Source of the DNA: an uncultured Aquimarina sp.
Lineage (GTDB): Bacteria; Bacteroidota; Bacteroidia; Flavobacteriales; Flavobacteriaceae
Assembly: GCA_947500545.1 (NCBI GenBank)
Contig: CANMSO010000001.1
Coordinates: forward strand, 62,001 to 126,000
DNA length: 64,000 nt
Direction of reading: 5' to 3'
Both the position numbers and the translations under genes were made by a program. The notes beneath the pieces are model-generated. The model was not told where the DNA came from. It saw nothing but the letters and a program-made list of their open reading frames with translations, and ran no database searches. Shown here one piece after another: positions 35,037 through 43,382 of the stretch. Positions within the stretch are counted from its first letter, which is position 1, and each line of letters opens with the position of its first letter.

Positions 35037-35208
35037 AGTGTTTAGTCTCATCAGGTATTCCCTGAATGCGGGTGCAAATATAAAACCTTTTTTAATTCTA
35101 AAAAGAATAATTTTAAAATAATTTTAAAGATATTTTTATATCAATAGTGTTATACTTTATCATATAAGTGGAATTGAGTATCTTGTGGGCTCTAAATTAA
35201 ATAATTGC

Positions 35209-36270
35209 ATGAAAAACACATTAATGCTTATAGGATCATTTATCGTTTATTGCTGTGGGACTTCACAAAATTCTGCGGTTACTGATAAAAACCTAAATGC
35301 TAATCCAGATTTTGAAACAGCCATTGTCAAATATGCAGAAAGTATAACGGCTGCTGAGCTTAAAGAATACTTGTACACCTTTGCGGGTGATGACTTTGAA
35401 GGTAGAGATACAGGTGAACCTGGACAAAAGAAAGCTGCCGAATATTTAAAAAAGCAATATGTAAAAATGGGAATTCCTTCTCCTTTGGGTGAGGATGATT
35501 ATTTTCAAGAAATACCACAAAGTTATTTTAGAGGAGGTATAAAATCTTCAGAGAATGTTCTTGCTTTTATTGAAGGAACGGAAAAGCCAGAAGAGATTGT
35601 AGTGCTTTCTGCACATTATGATCATGTAGGGAAAGATGAAAAAGGTAATGTTTATAATGGAGCTGATGATGATGGTTCTGGTACGGTAAGTTTATTAGAG
35701 CTCGCGGAAGCTTTTATCACTGCAAAAAAAGATGGTTTTGGACCTAAACGATCTATATTATTCTTGCACGTTACCGGGGAAGAGAAAGGACTATACGGTT
35801 CTAGGTTTTATACAGAAAACCCAGTTTTTCCTCTTGAGAATACAGTTACAGATCTTAATATAGATATGATTGGAAGAATTGATAATAAGCATGAGGAAGA
35901 GGATAAAAATAATTACGTGTACCTAATAGGTAGTGATCGATTAAGTACAGAATTGCATAATATTAGTGAAGAAGTTAACTCAAAGTATACAAAGCTGGAT
36001 ATAGATTACACATATAATGAAGAAAATGACCCAAATCGTTTTTATTTCAGAAGTGATCATTACAATTTTGCAAAGCATAATATTCCTATTATATTTTATT
36101 TTAATGGAGTACATGAAGATTATCACAAACCAACCGATACAGCAGATAAGATAGAATATGACTTAATGGCCAAACGAGCACAATTAGTTTTTTATACCGC
36201 TTGGGAAGTAGCTAATAGAGCCAAGCGACTTGTTGTTGACGGAATAGAAAAAAAGGAGGAGAAAGAGTAA
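35209..36270 (+). CDS. M28-family zinc aminopeptidase, lipoprotein
   Basis: The 353-residue protein from the ATG at 35209 (MKNTLMLIGSFIVYCCGTSQ) has a lipoprotein signal with Cys14 or 15. The M28 domain follows: SAHYDHVGKD (zinc His), NGADDDGSG (bridging Asp), HVTGEEKGLYGS (catalytic and zinc Glu), NIDMIGRID (zinc Asp) and VHEDYHKPTDT (zinc His). It is complete, and would release N-terminal residues from peptides outside the cytoplasm. A longer frame from an upstream GTG would put nine residues before the signal and is less likely. Terminator downstream. Confidence 0.9.
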   Translation: MKNTLMLIGSFIVYCCGTSQNSAVTDKNLNANPDFETAIVKYAESITAAELKEYLYTFAGDDFEGRDTGEPGQKKAAEYLKKQYVKMGIPSPLGEDDYFQEIPQSYFRGGIKSSENVLAFIEGTEKPEEIVVLSAHYDHVGKDEKGNVYNGADDDGSGTVSLLELAEAFITAKKDGFGPKRSILFLHVTGEEKGLYGSRFYTENPVFPLENTVTDLNIDMIGRIDNKHEEEDKNNYVYLIGSDRLSTELHNISEEVNSKYTKLDIDYTYNEENDPNRFYFRSDHYNFAKHNIPIIFYFNGVHEDYHKPTDTADKIEYDLMAKRAQLVFYTAWEVANRAKRLVVDGIEKKEEKE

Positions 36271-36298
36271 ATGGTGATTACTGTACTATATAGAATTA

Positions 36299-36330
36299 AA
36301 AAAGCCCTTATGTTTACATAAGGGCTTTTT
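36299..36330 (+). terminator. Rho-independent terminator
   Basis: Stem AAGCCCTTATG / CATAAGGGCTT with T tail, between the convergent M28 gene and tRNA-His. Confidence 0.85.
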
Positions 36331-36339
36331 ACTTAGAAG

Positions 36340-36414
36340 GGTGGAAGACGGGATTCGAACCCGCGACCCTTGGTACCACAAACCAATGCTCTAACCAACT
36401 GAGCTACAACCACC
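36340..36414 (-). tRNA. tRNA-His (anticodon GTG)
   Basis: The anticodon stem TTGGT/ACCAA has loop TTGTGGT (anticodon GTG). The T arm is GCGGGTTCGAATCCCGT. The extra 5-prime G (G-1) opposite C73 marks histidine tRNA. The acceptor reads GTGGTTG against CTTCCAC, leaving two U-U oppositions in the middle; either this is tolerated or the stem is weakened. No CCA encoded. Confidence 0.93.
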
Positions 36415-36473
36415 ATTTAATTTCAGGCAGCAAAAATAAAGTATTTCTGCATTTCTACAAACAATTTTTAGCA

Positions 36474-37190
36474 TTAAATTAAATTAAAAATAGAATCGAC
36501 TGCTACATAGCGTTCTACAGTAAACCCTTCGGCATATTCTACACCAATAATTCTTCCTAAATCTGCTGCACGGTACTTTATGCTATCTAAAAAATTTCTG
36601 CTTGAGATAGGAGTTGTTGGTTCTTTACTGCTTGTATCATAAAATTGAGAGGTATATGCTTCTACACTTTCCATTTTTTTATCAATGTGATTACTAATAT
36701 CAACCACAAAATCAGGTGTAATATTTGCCCATTGTATATAATGGTATACATGTTTGGGGCGCCAAGCCTCTTGTTTTACTCCATTTAATAAAGTTTCGAT
36801 TTTTCTTAAACCAGATAAAAAACAGGCATCACTTACTAGTTTACTTCCTTTTCCATGATCAATATGGCGATCGGTTACTGCGTTGCATAAAACGATTTCT
36901 GGTTTATATTTTCGCAGTATTTTTATTACTTCTAATTGGTGGTTTTGATCATTAATAAAAAAACCATCTTTAAACCCTAAATTTTCTCTGGTAAGTACAC
37001 CTAAGATTTCGGAAGCTTTTTTTGCTTCCTGATCTCTTATTTCTGGAGTGCCTCTTGTTCCTAGTTCTCCTCTAGTGAGATCTAGAATTCCCACTTTTTT
37101 ACCGCTTTCGACCTCTTTAGCTATTGTGCCGGAGCAACTTAATTCTACATCATCGGGGTGTGCTCCTATGGCAAGAATATCTAACTTCAT
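36474..37190 (-). CDS. bshB1: Bacillithiol biosynthesis deacetylase BshB1
   Basis: A 238-residue PIG-L/LmbE-family protein with the zinc motif GAHPDDVELSCSG (residues 8-20), TRGELGTRGTPEIR and DRHIDHGKGSKLVSDACFLS. It removes the acetyl group from GlcNAc-malate to give GlcN-malate, the second step of bacillithiol synthesis in the cytoplasm. The neighbouring trans-sulfuration gene, 3 bp upstream in the same operon, may supply cysteine for the last step; that link is inferred. Confidence 0.93.
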   Translation of the reverse strand: MKLDILAIGAHPDDVELSCSGTIAKEVESGKKVGILDLTRGELGTRGTPEIRDQEAKKASEILGVLTRENLGFKDGFFINDQNHQLEVIKILRKYKPEIVLCNAVTDRHIDHGKGSKLVSDACFLSGLRKIETLLNGVKQEAWRPKHVYHYIQWANITPDFVVDISNHIDKKMESVEAYTSQFYDTSSKEPTTPISSRNFLDSIKYRAADLGRIIGVEYAEGFTVERYVAVDSIFNLI

Positions 37191-37193
37191 ATT

Positions 37194-38363
37194 TTAATGT
37201 TCTAATTCTAAGACTTTTATTTTTTTGATTGCTTGCAGGATATCTTGCATTAAATCTTCTTTTTCCTCAATGCCTACACTAAATCTTAGTAATCCGTCTT
37301 TTATTCCCTGTAGATTTCTTTCTTCTTCAGTTAATAGGGCATGAGAAGTAAGGGTAGGTGATAGGATTGTACTTTCTACACCTGCAAGACTCATAGAGCT
37401 TTTAATTAGTCTCAGTTCTTTTTGAAACTTACTTGCATCTAATTCATTTTTTAATTCAAAAGAGAGCATTCCTCCATAGCCTTTCATTTGTTTTTTAGCA
37501 AGTTTATGGTCAGGATGAGATTTTAATCCGGGATAGTGTACTGCAGACACATCATCCAGTTTTTCAAGCCACTTTGCTAATTTTAGTGCATTTTTATTTT
37601 GACGTTTTACGCGAATTCCTAATGTTTTTATGCTTCGCTCCAGCATCCATACAGTAAAGTCACTTAGACTCCCCCCATAATTCTTTGCTACTTGAAAAAT
37701 CTGATCTATATTTTCTTCTGTAGCGACTACAGCTCCGGCAAGAATATCACTATGCCCACCAAGGTATTTGGTAGCAGAATGTAAAACAATATCTATTCCT
37801 AATGCTATAGGGTTTTGATTAACTGGTGAAGCAAAAGTGTTATCTATCATAGTTAGAATTCCTTTTTTCTTAGCCAATACTGCCACAGATTCAATATCTG
37901 TAATCGTAAGCAAAGGGTTTGAAGGAGTTTCTATATAAATCACTTTTGTATTGGGTTTTATTTTTTGTTCAAAACCTTCTGTTGTCTGCGAGTCTACATA
38001 AGAAAAATCAATTCCACGTTTCTCGAACTCCTCATTAACAAGATTAGCTGTTCCTCCGTACAGCGTTCGTTGTAAAACGATATGATCGCCTTTTTGCAAA
38101 AAAGCAAAAAGTGTAGTGCTGATTGCTGCCATTCCGCTTCCAAAGATTAAAGAAGACTCACCTTTTTCAAGGGCAGCTATTTTTTTGCAAAGAGCTTCTT
38201 GATTTGGGGTATTAAAATAGCGTGGATAACGTTTTACTTCTACATCTTCAAATGCATACGATGTAGATAGGTATATTGGTGATATAGCACCTTTAAATTG
38301 CTCATCATTGATTTCACCAAGATGTGTGCAGATGGTATTGAAACCTGGTTCTTTAGAATTCAT
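37194..38363 (-). CDS. Trans-sulfuration PLP enzyme (cystathionine gamma-synthase/lyase family)
   Basis: A 389-residue Cys/Met metabolism PLP enzyme: GSGMAAISTTLFAFL, VIYIETPSNPLL, MIDNTFASP, and the PLP lysine in HSATKYLGGHSDILAG (near residue 202). The family includes MetB, cystathionine gamma-lyase and methionine gamma-lyase, and the substrate cannot be settled by eye. It is the first gene of an operon with bshB1. Confidence 0.88.
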   Translation of the reverse strand: MNSKEPGFNTICTHLGEINDEQFKGAISPIYLSTSYAFEDVEVKRYPRYFNTPNQEALCKKIAALEKGESSLIFGSGMAAISTTLFAFLQKGDHIVLQRTLYGGTANLVNEEFEKRGIDFSYVDSQTTEGFEQKIKPNTKVIYIETPSNPLLTITDIESVAVLAKKKGILTMIDNTFASPVNQNPIALGIDIVLHSATKYLGGHSDILAGAVVATEENIDQIFQVAKNYGGSLSDFTVWMLERSIKTLGIRVKRQNKNALKLAKWLEKLDDVSAVHYPGLKSHPDHKLAKKQMKGYGGMLSFELKNELDASKFQKELRLIKSSMSLAGVESTILSPTLTSHALLTEEERNLQGIKDGLLRFSVGIEEKEDLMQDILQAIKKIKVLELEH

Positions 38364-38479
38364 AATAATGCGATGACCTTATAGTTTTCGCACCTAAATT
38401 AAGATATTAAGAAGAAATCAAATAGCATTTAACAGATTAAATACAAATATTTGGAATTCGGGATTTGTATAATTTTAAA

Positions 38480-40714
38480 TTATGCCATTTTTACTTTTGA
38501 GATGTTTCTCATTATCGTTTGGAAGAATTGCTGAGTGTCATAAGGTTTGATTATTACATCATTCATTCCTACTGCTAGTGCTTGATTCCTTATTTCACCT
38601 TCTTCAACTGCCGTAAGTGCTATAATAGGAATATGCGTGTTAAAGGTTCTTATAACTTTGGTGGCTTCAAGGCCATTCATTTCTGGCATATTAATATCCA
38701 TTAAGACTAAATCAAATTTTTCTACTTTCAGCATTTTTATAGAATCCATACCATTGCTGGCAATGTTACATGTGTATCCTTTCTTTTTTAGAATATTCTT
38801 CGTAACTATTTGATTTATTTTGTTGTCATCAACGATGAGGACATTGAAGTTGCTTGTCCCGATGCTTATATTTTCTCCGGCTTGTAATGATATCTCTTGC
38901 TCTTTAACTGCTTTTTCATAAGAGAGATCAAAATAGAATTCGGATCCTTTTCCCTCTTTACTTTCCATTTTAATTTCACTCTTATGAAGGTGGATCAATT
39001 TTTTAACAATTGCAAGCCCTAAACCAGTACCTTCATATTCTTGATTTTCATTTTTTACTTGAGCAAAATTATCAAATATAGATTGTTGTTTGCTTTTCGG
39101 GATTCCTATTCCGTCATCACGCACAATAAAACGCAAAACATATTTATCTTCTTTTTGGTCCAAACATTTCACATATACCCATATATTCCCATCTTTTGTA
39201 AACTTAAGAGCGTTTCCAATTAAGTTTATTAATATTTGAGATAACCTTACAGAATCACCAAGTAAAGTGGTGTTTATTTTTTTATCAATATCAATATGAA
39301 CAGTATTGTTATTGCTTTTTTGTTTTGTATGGAGTGAGTTTACAATACCCTCTATTAGTGATCTTAAATCAAAAGAAACTTTTTCTAGGGTTACCTCATT
39401 AGTTTCGATCTTACTTAGTTGTAATACATCATTAATTAGTGCTAAAAGATAATCTCCGGAAAACTTTAAGGATTCTAAATATTCACTTTTTTTCTTTTCT
39501 TCTGGGTTTTCCATTAAAAGAGAAGTAAGACCAATTACACCATAAAGAGGAGTTCTAAGCTCATGACTTACAGTAGAGATAAACTGTGATTTTAATGTAG
39601 AAACTTGCTCAGCTGTTTCTTTGGCGCTAATTAGTTCTCGATTTTTCTCGATTAAGACACCATTTAATCTTTTCTTTTGAATATTATTTTTATAGGCACT
39701 AATCAAGAAAGCTAAAGAAATTAGAATTAAAATTATACCAAGAATGATACTGATTTTCCATTTAGCAACTTTTGCTACACTTTCTTTTTTCTCGGATTCT
39801 GCTATTTTTATTTTTTCCTCATATTGATCAACTTCATATTTGATATTGGCACGCTGCAATTCTATTAATTTTTTAAAATCTTTTGCTTTAAGTATATTTT
39901 GAAATTGCCTTTTCTGATAATTATATGCTTTTTGATAATCTTGCTGTTTGCGATATAGTTCTGATTTCGTCTCATACGAAGAGGCTAACTCTTCAAAATA
40001 TGTAGAAATCAATTCATCATTATTGTTTTTGTTTTTAGTTTCTCCTAGTGAATAAGATATAGCTTCATCGATATACTCTTCGGCTTTTTCGTAATCTCTA
40101 ATATTCAAATAGTATTTACCCAAAAGTCCGCTTAATTTTGTTTTAACAAGATTAGAAGAATTTTCATAAATTAATTCTCTTGCTGGTGCTAAGTATTCAT
40201 ATGCGCTATCGAAATCGCTTCGTGAAATGTAATATTCACCTAGATTTAGCAAAGGTCTTATCATCCTTGCGGTATCATTTAATTTTATAGCGTATTCATA
40301 TGATTGTTTGTAATAGGTGACTCCTTTTGCTCTTGTAAGGTTGTGTTTGGTGTATACTCTAGCTAGGCTATTATAAAGATCTGTTTCTAAAACTTTACTT
40401 TTTGAGCTTCGGGCATAAGTTAACGCCTTTCTATAATTGCCTCTCGCCTTGTTGTCATTTTCATTGATTTCGTAATTCTTTGCAATAATGTTATAGATAT
40501 ATCCAAGACTTTTATCGTCATTATTATATTTAGCATTTTGCAGAGCTGCTTGTGCTATTTCTAAAGATTGCTCATACTTATACTCTTCTTGAAGTTTTTC
40601 CGCTTTCTCGATATAAGTCTGTATACTATCTGATATTAAAGAAGATTGAGACTGTAAGATTTGGGTAAAACTTACTAATAATAAAAGGGTTATATGCTTA
40701 ATAAAGTTTTTCAA
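38480..40714 (-). CDS. TPR-containing hybrid sensor histidine kinase
   Basis: A protein of 744 residues from a TTG at 40714. Numbered from that start, it has a signal sequence (KNFIKHITLLLLVSFTQIL), periplasmic TPR repeats to about 300, and one membrane segment near 325 (WKISIILGIILILISLAFLI). Next come HisKA (STVSHELRTPLYGVIG, His near 385), HATPase (NLIGNALKF, DDGIGIP, GTGLGLAIV), and a receiver (LIVDDNKINQ, LVLMDINMPE). A frame extends to an ATG at 40783, but that start adds 23 residues before the signal and overlaps -7-like boxes (TATTTTCG at 40746-40761), so the TTG is preferred. The output partner is not linked. Confidence 0.85.
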   Translation of the reverse strand: MKNFIKHITLLLLVSFTQILQSQSSLISDSIQTYIEKAEKLQEEYKYEQSLEIAQAALQNAKYNNDDKSLGYIYNIIAKNYEINENDNKARGNYRKALTYARSSKSKVLETDLYNSLARVYTKHNLTRAKGVTYYKQSYEYAIKLNDTARMIRPLLNLGEYYISRSDFDSAYEYLAPARELIYENSSNLVKTKLSGLLGKYYLNIRDYEKAEEYIDEAISYSLGETKNKNNNDELISTYFEELASSYETKSELYRKQQDYQKAYNYQKRQFQNILKAKDFKKLIELQRANIKYEVDQYEEKIKIAESEKKESVAKVAKWKISIILGIILILISLAFLISAYKNNIQKKRLNGVLIEKNRELISAKETAEQVSTLKSQFISTVSHELRTPLYGVIGLTSLLMENPEEKKKSEYLESLKFSGDYLLALINDVLQLSKIETNEVTLEKVSFDLRSLIEGIVNSLHTKQKSNNNTVHIDIDKKINTTLLGDSVRLSQILINLIGNALKFTKDGNIWVYVKCLDQKEDKYVLRFIVRDDGIGIPKSKQQSIFDNFAQVKNENQEYEGTGLGLAIVKKLIHLHKSEIKMESKEGKGSEFYFDLSYEKAVKEQEISLQAGENISIGTSNFNVLIVDDNKINQIVTKNILKKKGYTCNIASNGMDSIKMLKVEKFDLVLMDINMPEMNGLEATKVIRTFNTHIPIIALTAVEEGEIRNQALAVGMNDVIIKPYDTQQFFQTIMRNISKVKMA

Positions 40715-40939
40715 CTCTGGTATTTCTTTAGATCTTATTAGGAGACGAAAATACGAAAATAGATTTAAGATGGTGTAATTCACCGTAAAAAAAGTGCAAT
40801 TTATCCGTAATTTTTGTAGGTAAATTGATTATTTTGTAGGATTTTTTGAGGTTTATAAGAAAAATAAGAGTGATTAGAAAAAACTATTTAATTATAAATA
40901 ATTAAAATTATAGACTAGATATTGTTATTGAAGTAACAG

Positions 40940-40947
40940 TATATTTG
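40940..40947 (+). promoter_or_regulatory. Promoter -7 box of the peroxiredoxin operon
   Basis: TATATTTG matches the Bacteroidota consensus TAnnTTTG, 45 bp before the peroxiredoxin ATG. Confidence 0.7.
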
Positions 40948-40992
40948 CCGTGTTAAAAAATTAATCAATTATAAATTTTTAAAGATAAAAAT

Positions 40993-41631
40993 ATGGCATT
41001 TGTAGGTAAAAAATTCCCAAGTTTAGATGTTGACGCAATGAACGATATGGGGGATACTTTTAAGCTTAACGTTTTAGAAGAAGCTAAAAATAAAAATAAA
41101 AAAGTATTACTTTTTTGGTATCCTAAAGATTTTACTTTTGTTTGTCCAACAGAGTTACACGCTTTTCAAGAAGCTATTGCTGAATTTGAAAAAAGAAATA
41201 CTATCGTTATTGGTGCATCTTGTGATACTCCAGAGGTACATTTTGCTTGGTTAAATACATCTAAGGATAATGGAGGTATTGAAGGTGTTACTTACCCAAT
41301 TCTTGCAGATTCTAATCGTAACCTATCTAGTACACTCGGAATTTTAGATATTACTAATGAAGCTTATAACGAAGAAACTGGTGTAGTTACTGTAGAAGGA
41401 GATAACGTTACATATAGAGCTACATACTTAATCGATGAAGAAGGTACTGTTTTTCATGAAGGAATTAATCATATGCCAGTAGGAAGAAATGTGGCCGAAT
41501 TTTTGAGATTGATAGATGCATATGCACATGTTCAAAAAAATGGAGAAGTTTGTCCTGCTAACTGGGAGGAAGGAAAAGAAGCAATGAATGCTAACAGAGA
41601 TAGTGTTGCTTCATACTTGGCTTCTAACTAA
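40993..41631 (+). CDS. 2-Cys peroxiredoxin (AhpC/Prx1 type)
   Basis: A 212-residue typical 2-Cys peroxiredoxin with the peroxidatic motif DFTFVCPTELHAF (Cys near 51) and the resolving motif NGEVCPANW (Cys near 183). It reduces hydrogen and organic peroxides in the cytoplasm. The thioredoxin-like gene 73 bp downstream is the probable electron donor. Good length and intact motifs. Confidence 0.93.
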   Translation: MAFVGKKFPSLDVDAMNDMGDTFKLNVLEEAKNKNKKVLLFWYPKDFTFVCPTELHAFQEAIAEFEKRNTIVIGASCDTPEVHFAWLNTSKDNGGIEGVTYPILADSNRNLSSTLGILDITNEAYNEETGVVTVEGDNVTYRATYLIDEEGTVFHEGINHMPVGRNVAEFLRLIDAYAHVQKNGEVCPANWEEGKEAMNANRDSVASYLASN

Positions 41632-41647
41632 TAAGATTTATTGGCAG

Positions 41648-41681
41648 AACATTCCTTTGGAGTACCCTCCAAAGGAATGTT
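41648..41681 (+). promoter_or_regulatory. Intercistronic hairpin
   Basis: A perfect 14-bp stem (AACATTCCTTTGGA and complement) with a 6-nt loop, 16 bp after the peroxiredoxin stop. No T tract follows, so it is more likely an mRNA-stabilising or partial-termination structure than a full terminator. Confidence 0.65.
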
Positions 41682-41704
41682 GTAATTAATTTCAAAAAAA
41701 TTCG

Positions 41705-42019
41705 ATGATACAAGAATTAACAGAAGATAACCTTTCACAAGTTGTAAAGGATAATAATACAGTGATTGTACAATATTCTGCTTCATGGTGTGGTAATTGT
41801 CGTATTATGAAGCCTAAATTCAAAAAACTTTCTACAGAAAAGAGTGATGTTTCTTTTGTAATTGTAGATGCTGAAAAATATCCAGAATCTAGAAAAATGG
41901 CTACTGTAGATAACCTGCCTACTTTTGCAGCTTTTAAAAATGGTGCTTTTGTAAATCAGGTGCAAACTAATAAATTTGATATCCTTAAAGAATTAGTAGA
42001 TGAAGTTGCCAATAATTAA
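41705..42019 (+). CDS. Thioredoxin-family protein
   Basis: A 104-residue thioredoxin fold with active site SASWCGNCRIMKPKF (CGNC rather than CGPC) and the cis-proline region VDNLPTFAAFKNG. It probably reduces the peroxiredoxin encoded just upstream. The downstream gene overlaps it by 20 bp. Confidence 0.9.
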   Translation: MIQELTEDNLSQVVKDNNTVIVQYSASWCGNCRIMKPKFKKLSTEKSDVSFVIVDAEKYPESRKMATVDNLPTFAAFKNGAFVNQVQTNKFDILKELVDEVANN

Positions 42020-42257
42020 ACATCTTACTAGTTTCGTTGAAGAGAATGATGAGGACTTTTTGATAGAGACTATAGAGACCTTAGAAGCCTTATCAGAAGT
42101 TTCTTCTCTTAAAGACGAAGAATTAGATGTTATCGGAGAGATAATCTCTAATATGTATGGAGCTCTAGAGGTAAATAAAATGATTAAAGAAGGATCTTCC
42201 AAAAAAAAAGCCCTTAATAGTTTCATGAAAAGAGTTCTAGGATCTATAGATGCTTGA
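42000..42257 (+). CDS. Small acidic protein linked to peroxiredoxin operons (DUF6952-like)
   Basis: An 85-residue acidic helical protein (MKLPIIKHLTSFVEENDEDF... NMYGALEVNKMIKEGSSKKK). It overlaps the thioredoxin gene by 20 bp and completes a peroxiredoxin-thioredoxin-small protein operon. I believe this matches a conserved flavobacterial family of unknown function. The overlap implies translational coupling. Confidence 0.75.
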   Translation: MKLPIIKHLTSFVEENDEDFLIETIETLEALSEVSSLKDEELDVIGEIISNMYGALEVNKMIKEGSSKKKALNSFMKRVLGSIDA

Positions 42258-42333
42258 TATAAGCATGAAATTGATCCTGAATATTAAGTCGATTCCTATT
42301 CGCAATCACATAATAAAATGAAAAAGAAAAAGT

Positions 42334-42363
42334 AAAAACCTCTCTAACTGGGAGGTTTTTTTT
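42334..42363 (+). terminator. Rho-independent terminator
   Basis: Stem AAAACCTC / GAGGTTTT with a long T tract, ending the peroxiredoxin operon. Confidence 0.85.
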
Positions 42364-42435
42364 ATTTTCTAAAAACTTTACTAGTATTATGATATAATCT
42401 TATTAATTTTAAAGCTCAAAAAAACAACATCTATC

Positions 42436-42936
42436 ATGGCAGCAATAACATTAAAAGGAAATACAATACATACAATTGGAGAATTACCAGAGGTGGGTCA
42501 AAAAGCTCCGGATTTTGAATTGGTAAATACTGATTTATCTCTTTCTAAATTATCAGACTATAAAGGCACTAAAGTAATTTTGAATATTTTTCCATCGCTA
42601 GATACAGGGATCTGTGCTGCTTCGGTAAGAGTTTTTAATAAAGAAGCTAGTAATTTATCAAATACTAAGGTATTATGTATATCACGTGATCTTCCTTTTG
42701 CACAAGCTCGTTTTTGTGGGGCAGAAGGCTTAAAAGATGTAATTAACCAATCTGATTTTAAAACAGGTAAATTTGGTAAAGATTACGGCGTAGAAATTAT
42801 TGATGGCCCAATGCAAGGATTACATTCTAGAGCAGTAGTTGTTGTTGACGAAACAGGAGTTGTTACTTATTCAGAACAAGTTCCAGAGATCGTACAAGAA
42901 CCTGATTACGCTTCAGCATTAAAAGTATTATCATAG
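42436..42936 (+). CDS. tpx: Thiol peroxidase Tpx
   Basis: A 166-residue atypical 2-Cys peroxiredoxin with the peroxidatic site FPSLDTGICAASVRVFN (Cys near 60) and the resolving Cys in RDLPFAQARFCGAEG (near 94). It also has the C-terminal QEPDYASALKVL of the family. It reduces lipid and alkyl hydroperoxides with thioredoxin. It is followed after 10 bp by dgkA. Confidence 0.93.
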   Translation: MAAITLKGNTIHTIGELPEVGQKAPDFELVNTDLSLSKLSDYKGTKVILNIFPSLDTGICAASVRVFNKEASNLSNTKVLCISRDLPFAQARFCGAEGLKDVINQSDFKTGKFGKDYGVEIIDGPMQGLHSRAVVVVDETGVVTYSEQVPEIVQEPDYASALKVLS

Positions 42937-42946
42937 GTTATTTATA

Positions 42947-43315
42947 ATGAGTAAAGTCTCTAAATTTGTTTTGGGTAGACTACGTGGTTGTGGTTATGCC
43001 TTCAAGGGTGCATTGCTGCTGTTAAAAACTGAACCAAGTATTCAGGTGCAAACAGGAATTGCGCTAATCATGACTATATTAGGGTTTTATTTTAATATTT
43101 CTGCTACAGAATGGATGATGCAAATTTTTGCTATTGGTCTTGTAATGAGTATTGAAGGTGTAAATACAACAGTTGAGGCTATAGCAGATTTCATACATCC
43201 TGATTTTCATGATAAAATAGGTTTTATTAAAGACGTAGCTGCCGGAGCGGTTTTTATTGCTGCAATTACAGCTATGATTATTGGTTTCGTAATTTATATT
43301 CCTTATTTCATTTAG
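42947..43315 (+). CDS. dgkA: Diacylglycerol kinase family membrane protein
   Basis: A 122-residue integral membrane protein with three hydrophobic helices and the family signature IEGVNTTVEAIADFIHPDFH (the E-N-T-x-E-A-x-D catalytic segment) near residues 58-80. It phosphorylates diacylglycerol or undecaprenol. Its activity on either lipid cannot be told from sequence. Confidence 0.9.
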   Translation: MSKVSKFVLGRLRGCGYAFKGALLLLKTEPSIQVQTGIALIMTILGFYFNISATEWMMQIFAIGLVMSIEGVNTTVEAIADFIHPDFHDKIGFIKDVAAGAVFIAAITAMIIGFVIYIPYFI

Positions 43316-43356
43316 AAAATTTTTCAGGCATTTTTACGTTCCATTATAGATATTCG

Positions 43357-43364
43357 TATTTTTG
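43357..43364 (+). promoter_or_regulatory. Promoter -7 box of ftsK
   Basis: TATTTTTG fits TAnnTTTG, 18 bp before the ftsK ATG, giving a very short leader. Confidence 0.6.
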
Positions 43365-43382
43365 CGATAAGACATCCAAAGA

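Noticed and set aside
34952..36414. tRNA-Ser 3-prime end as the proven integration site, with the similar tRNA-His sequence as the second att copy
   Set aside because: The shared GGATTCGAAC is just the common T-arm sequence. No tRNA-Ser 3-prime duplicate was found near 8.4 kb.
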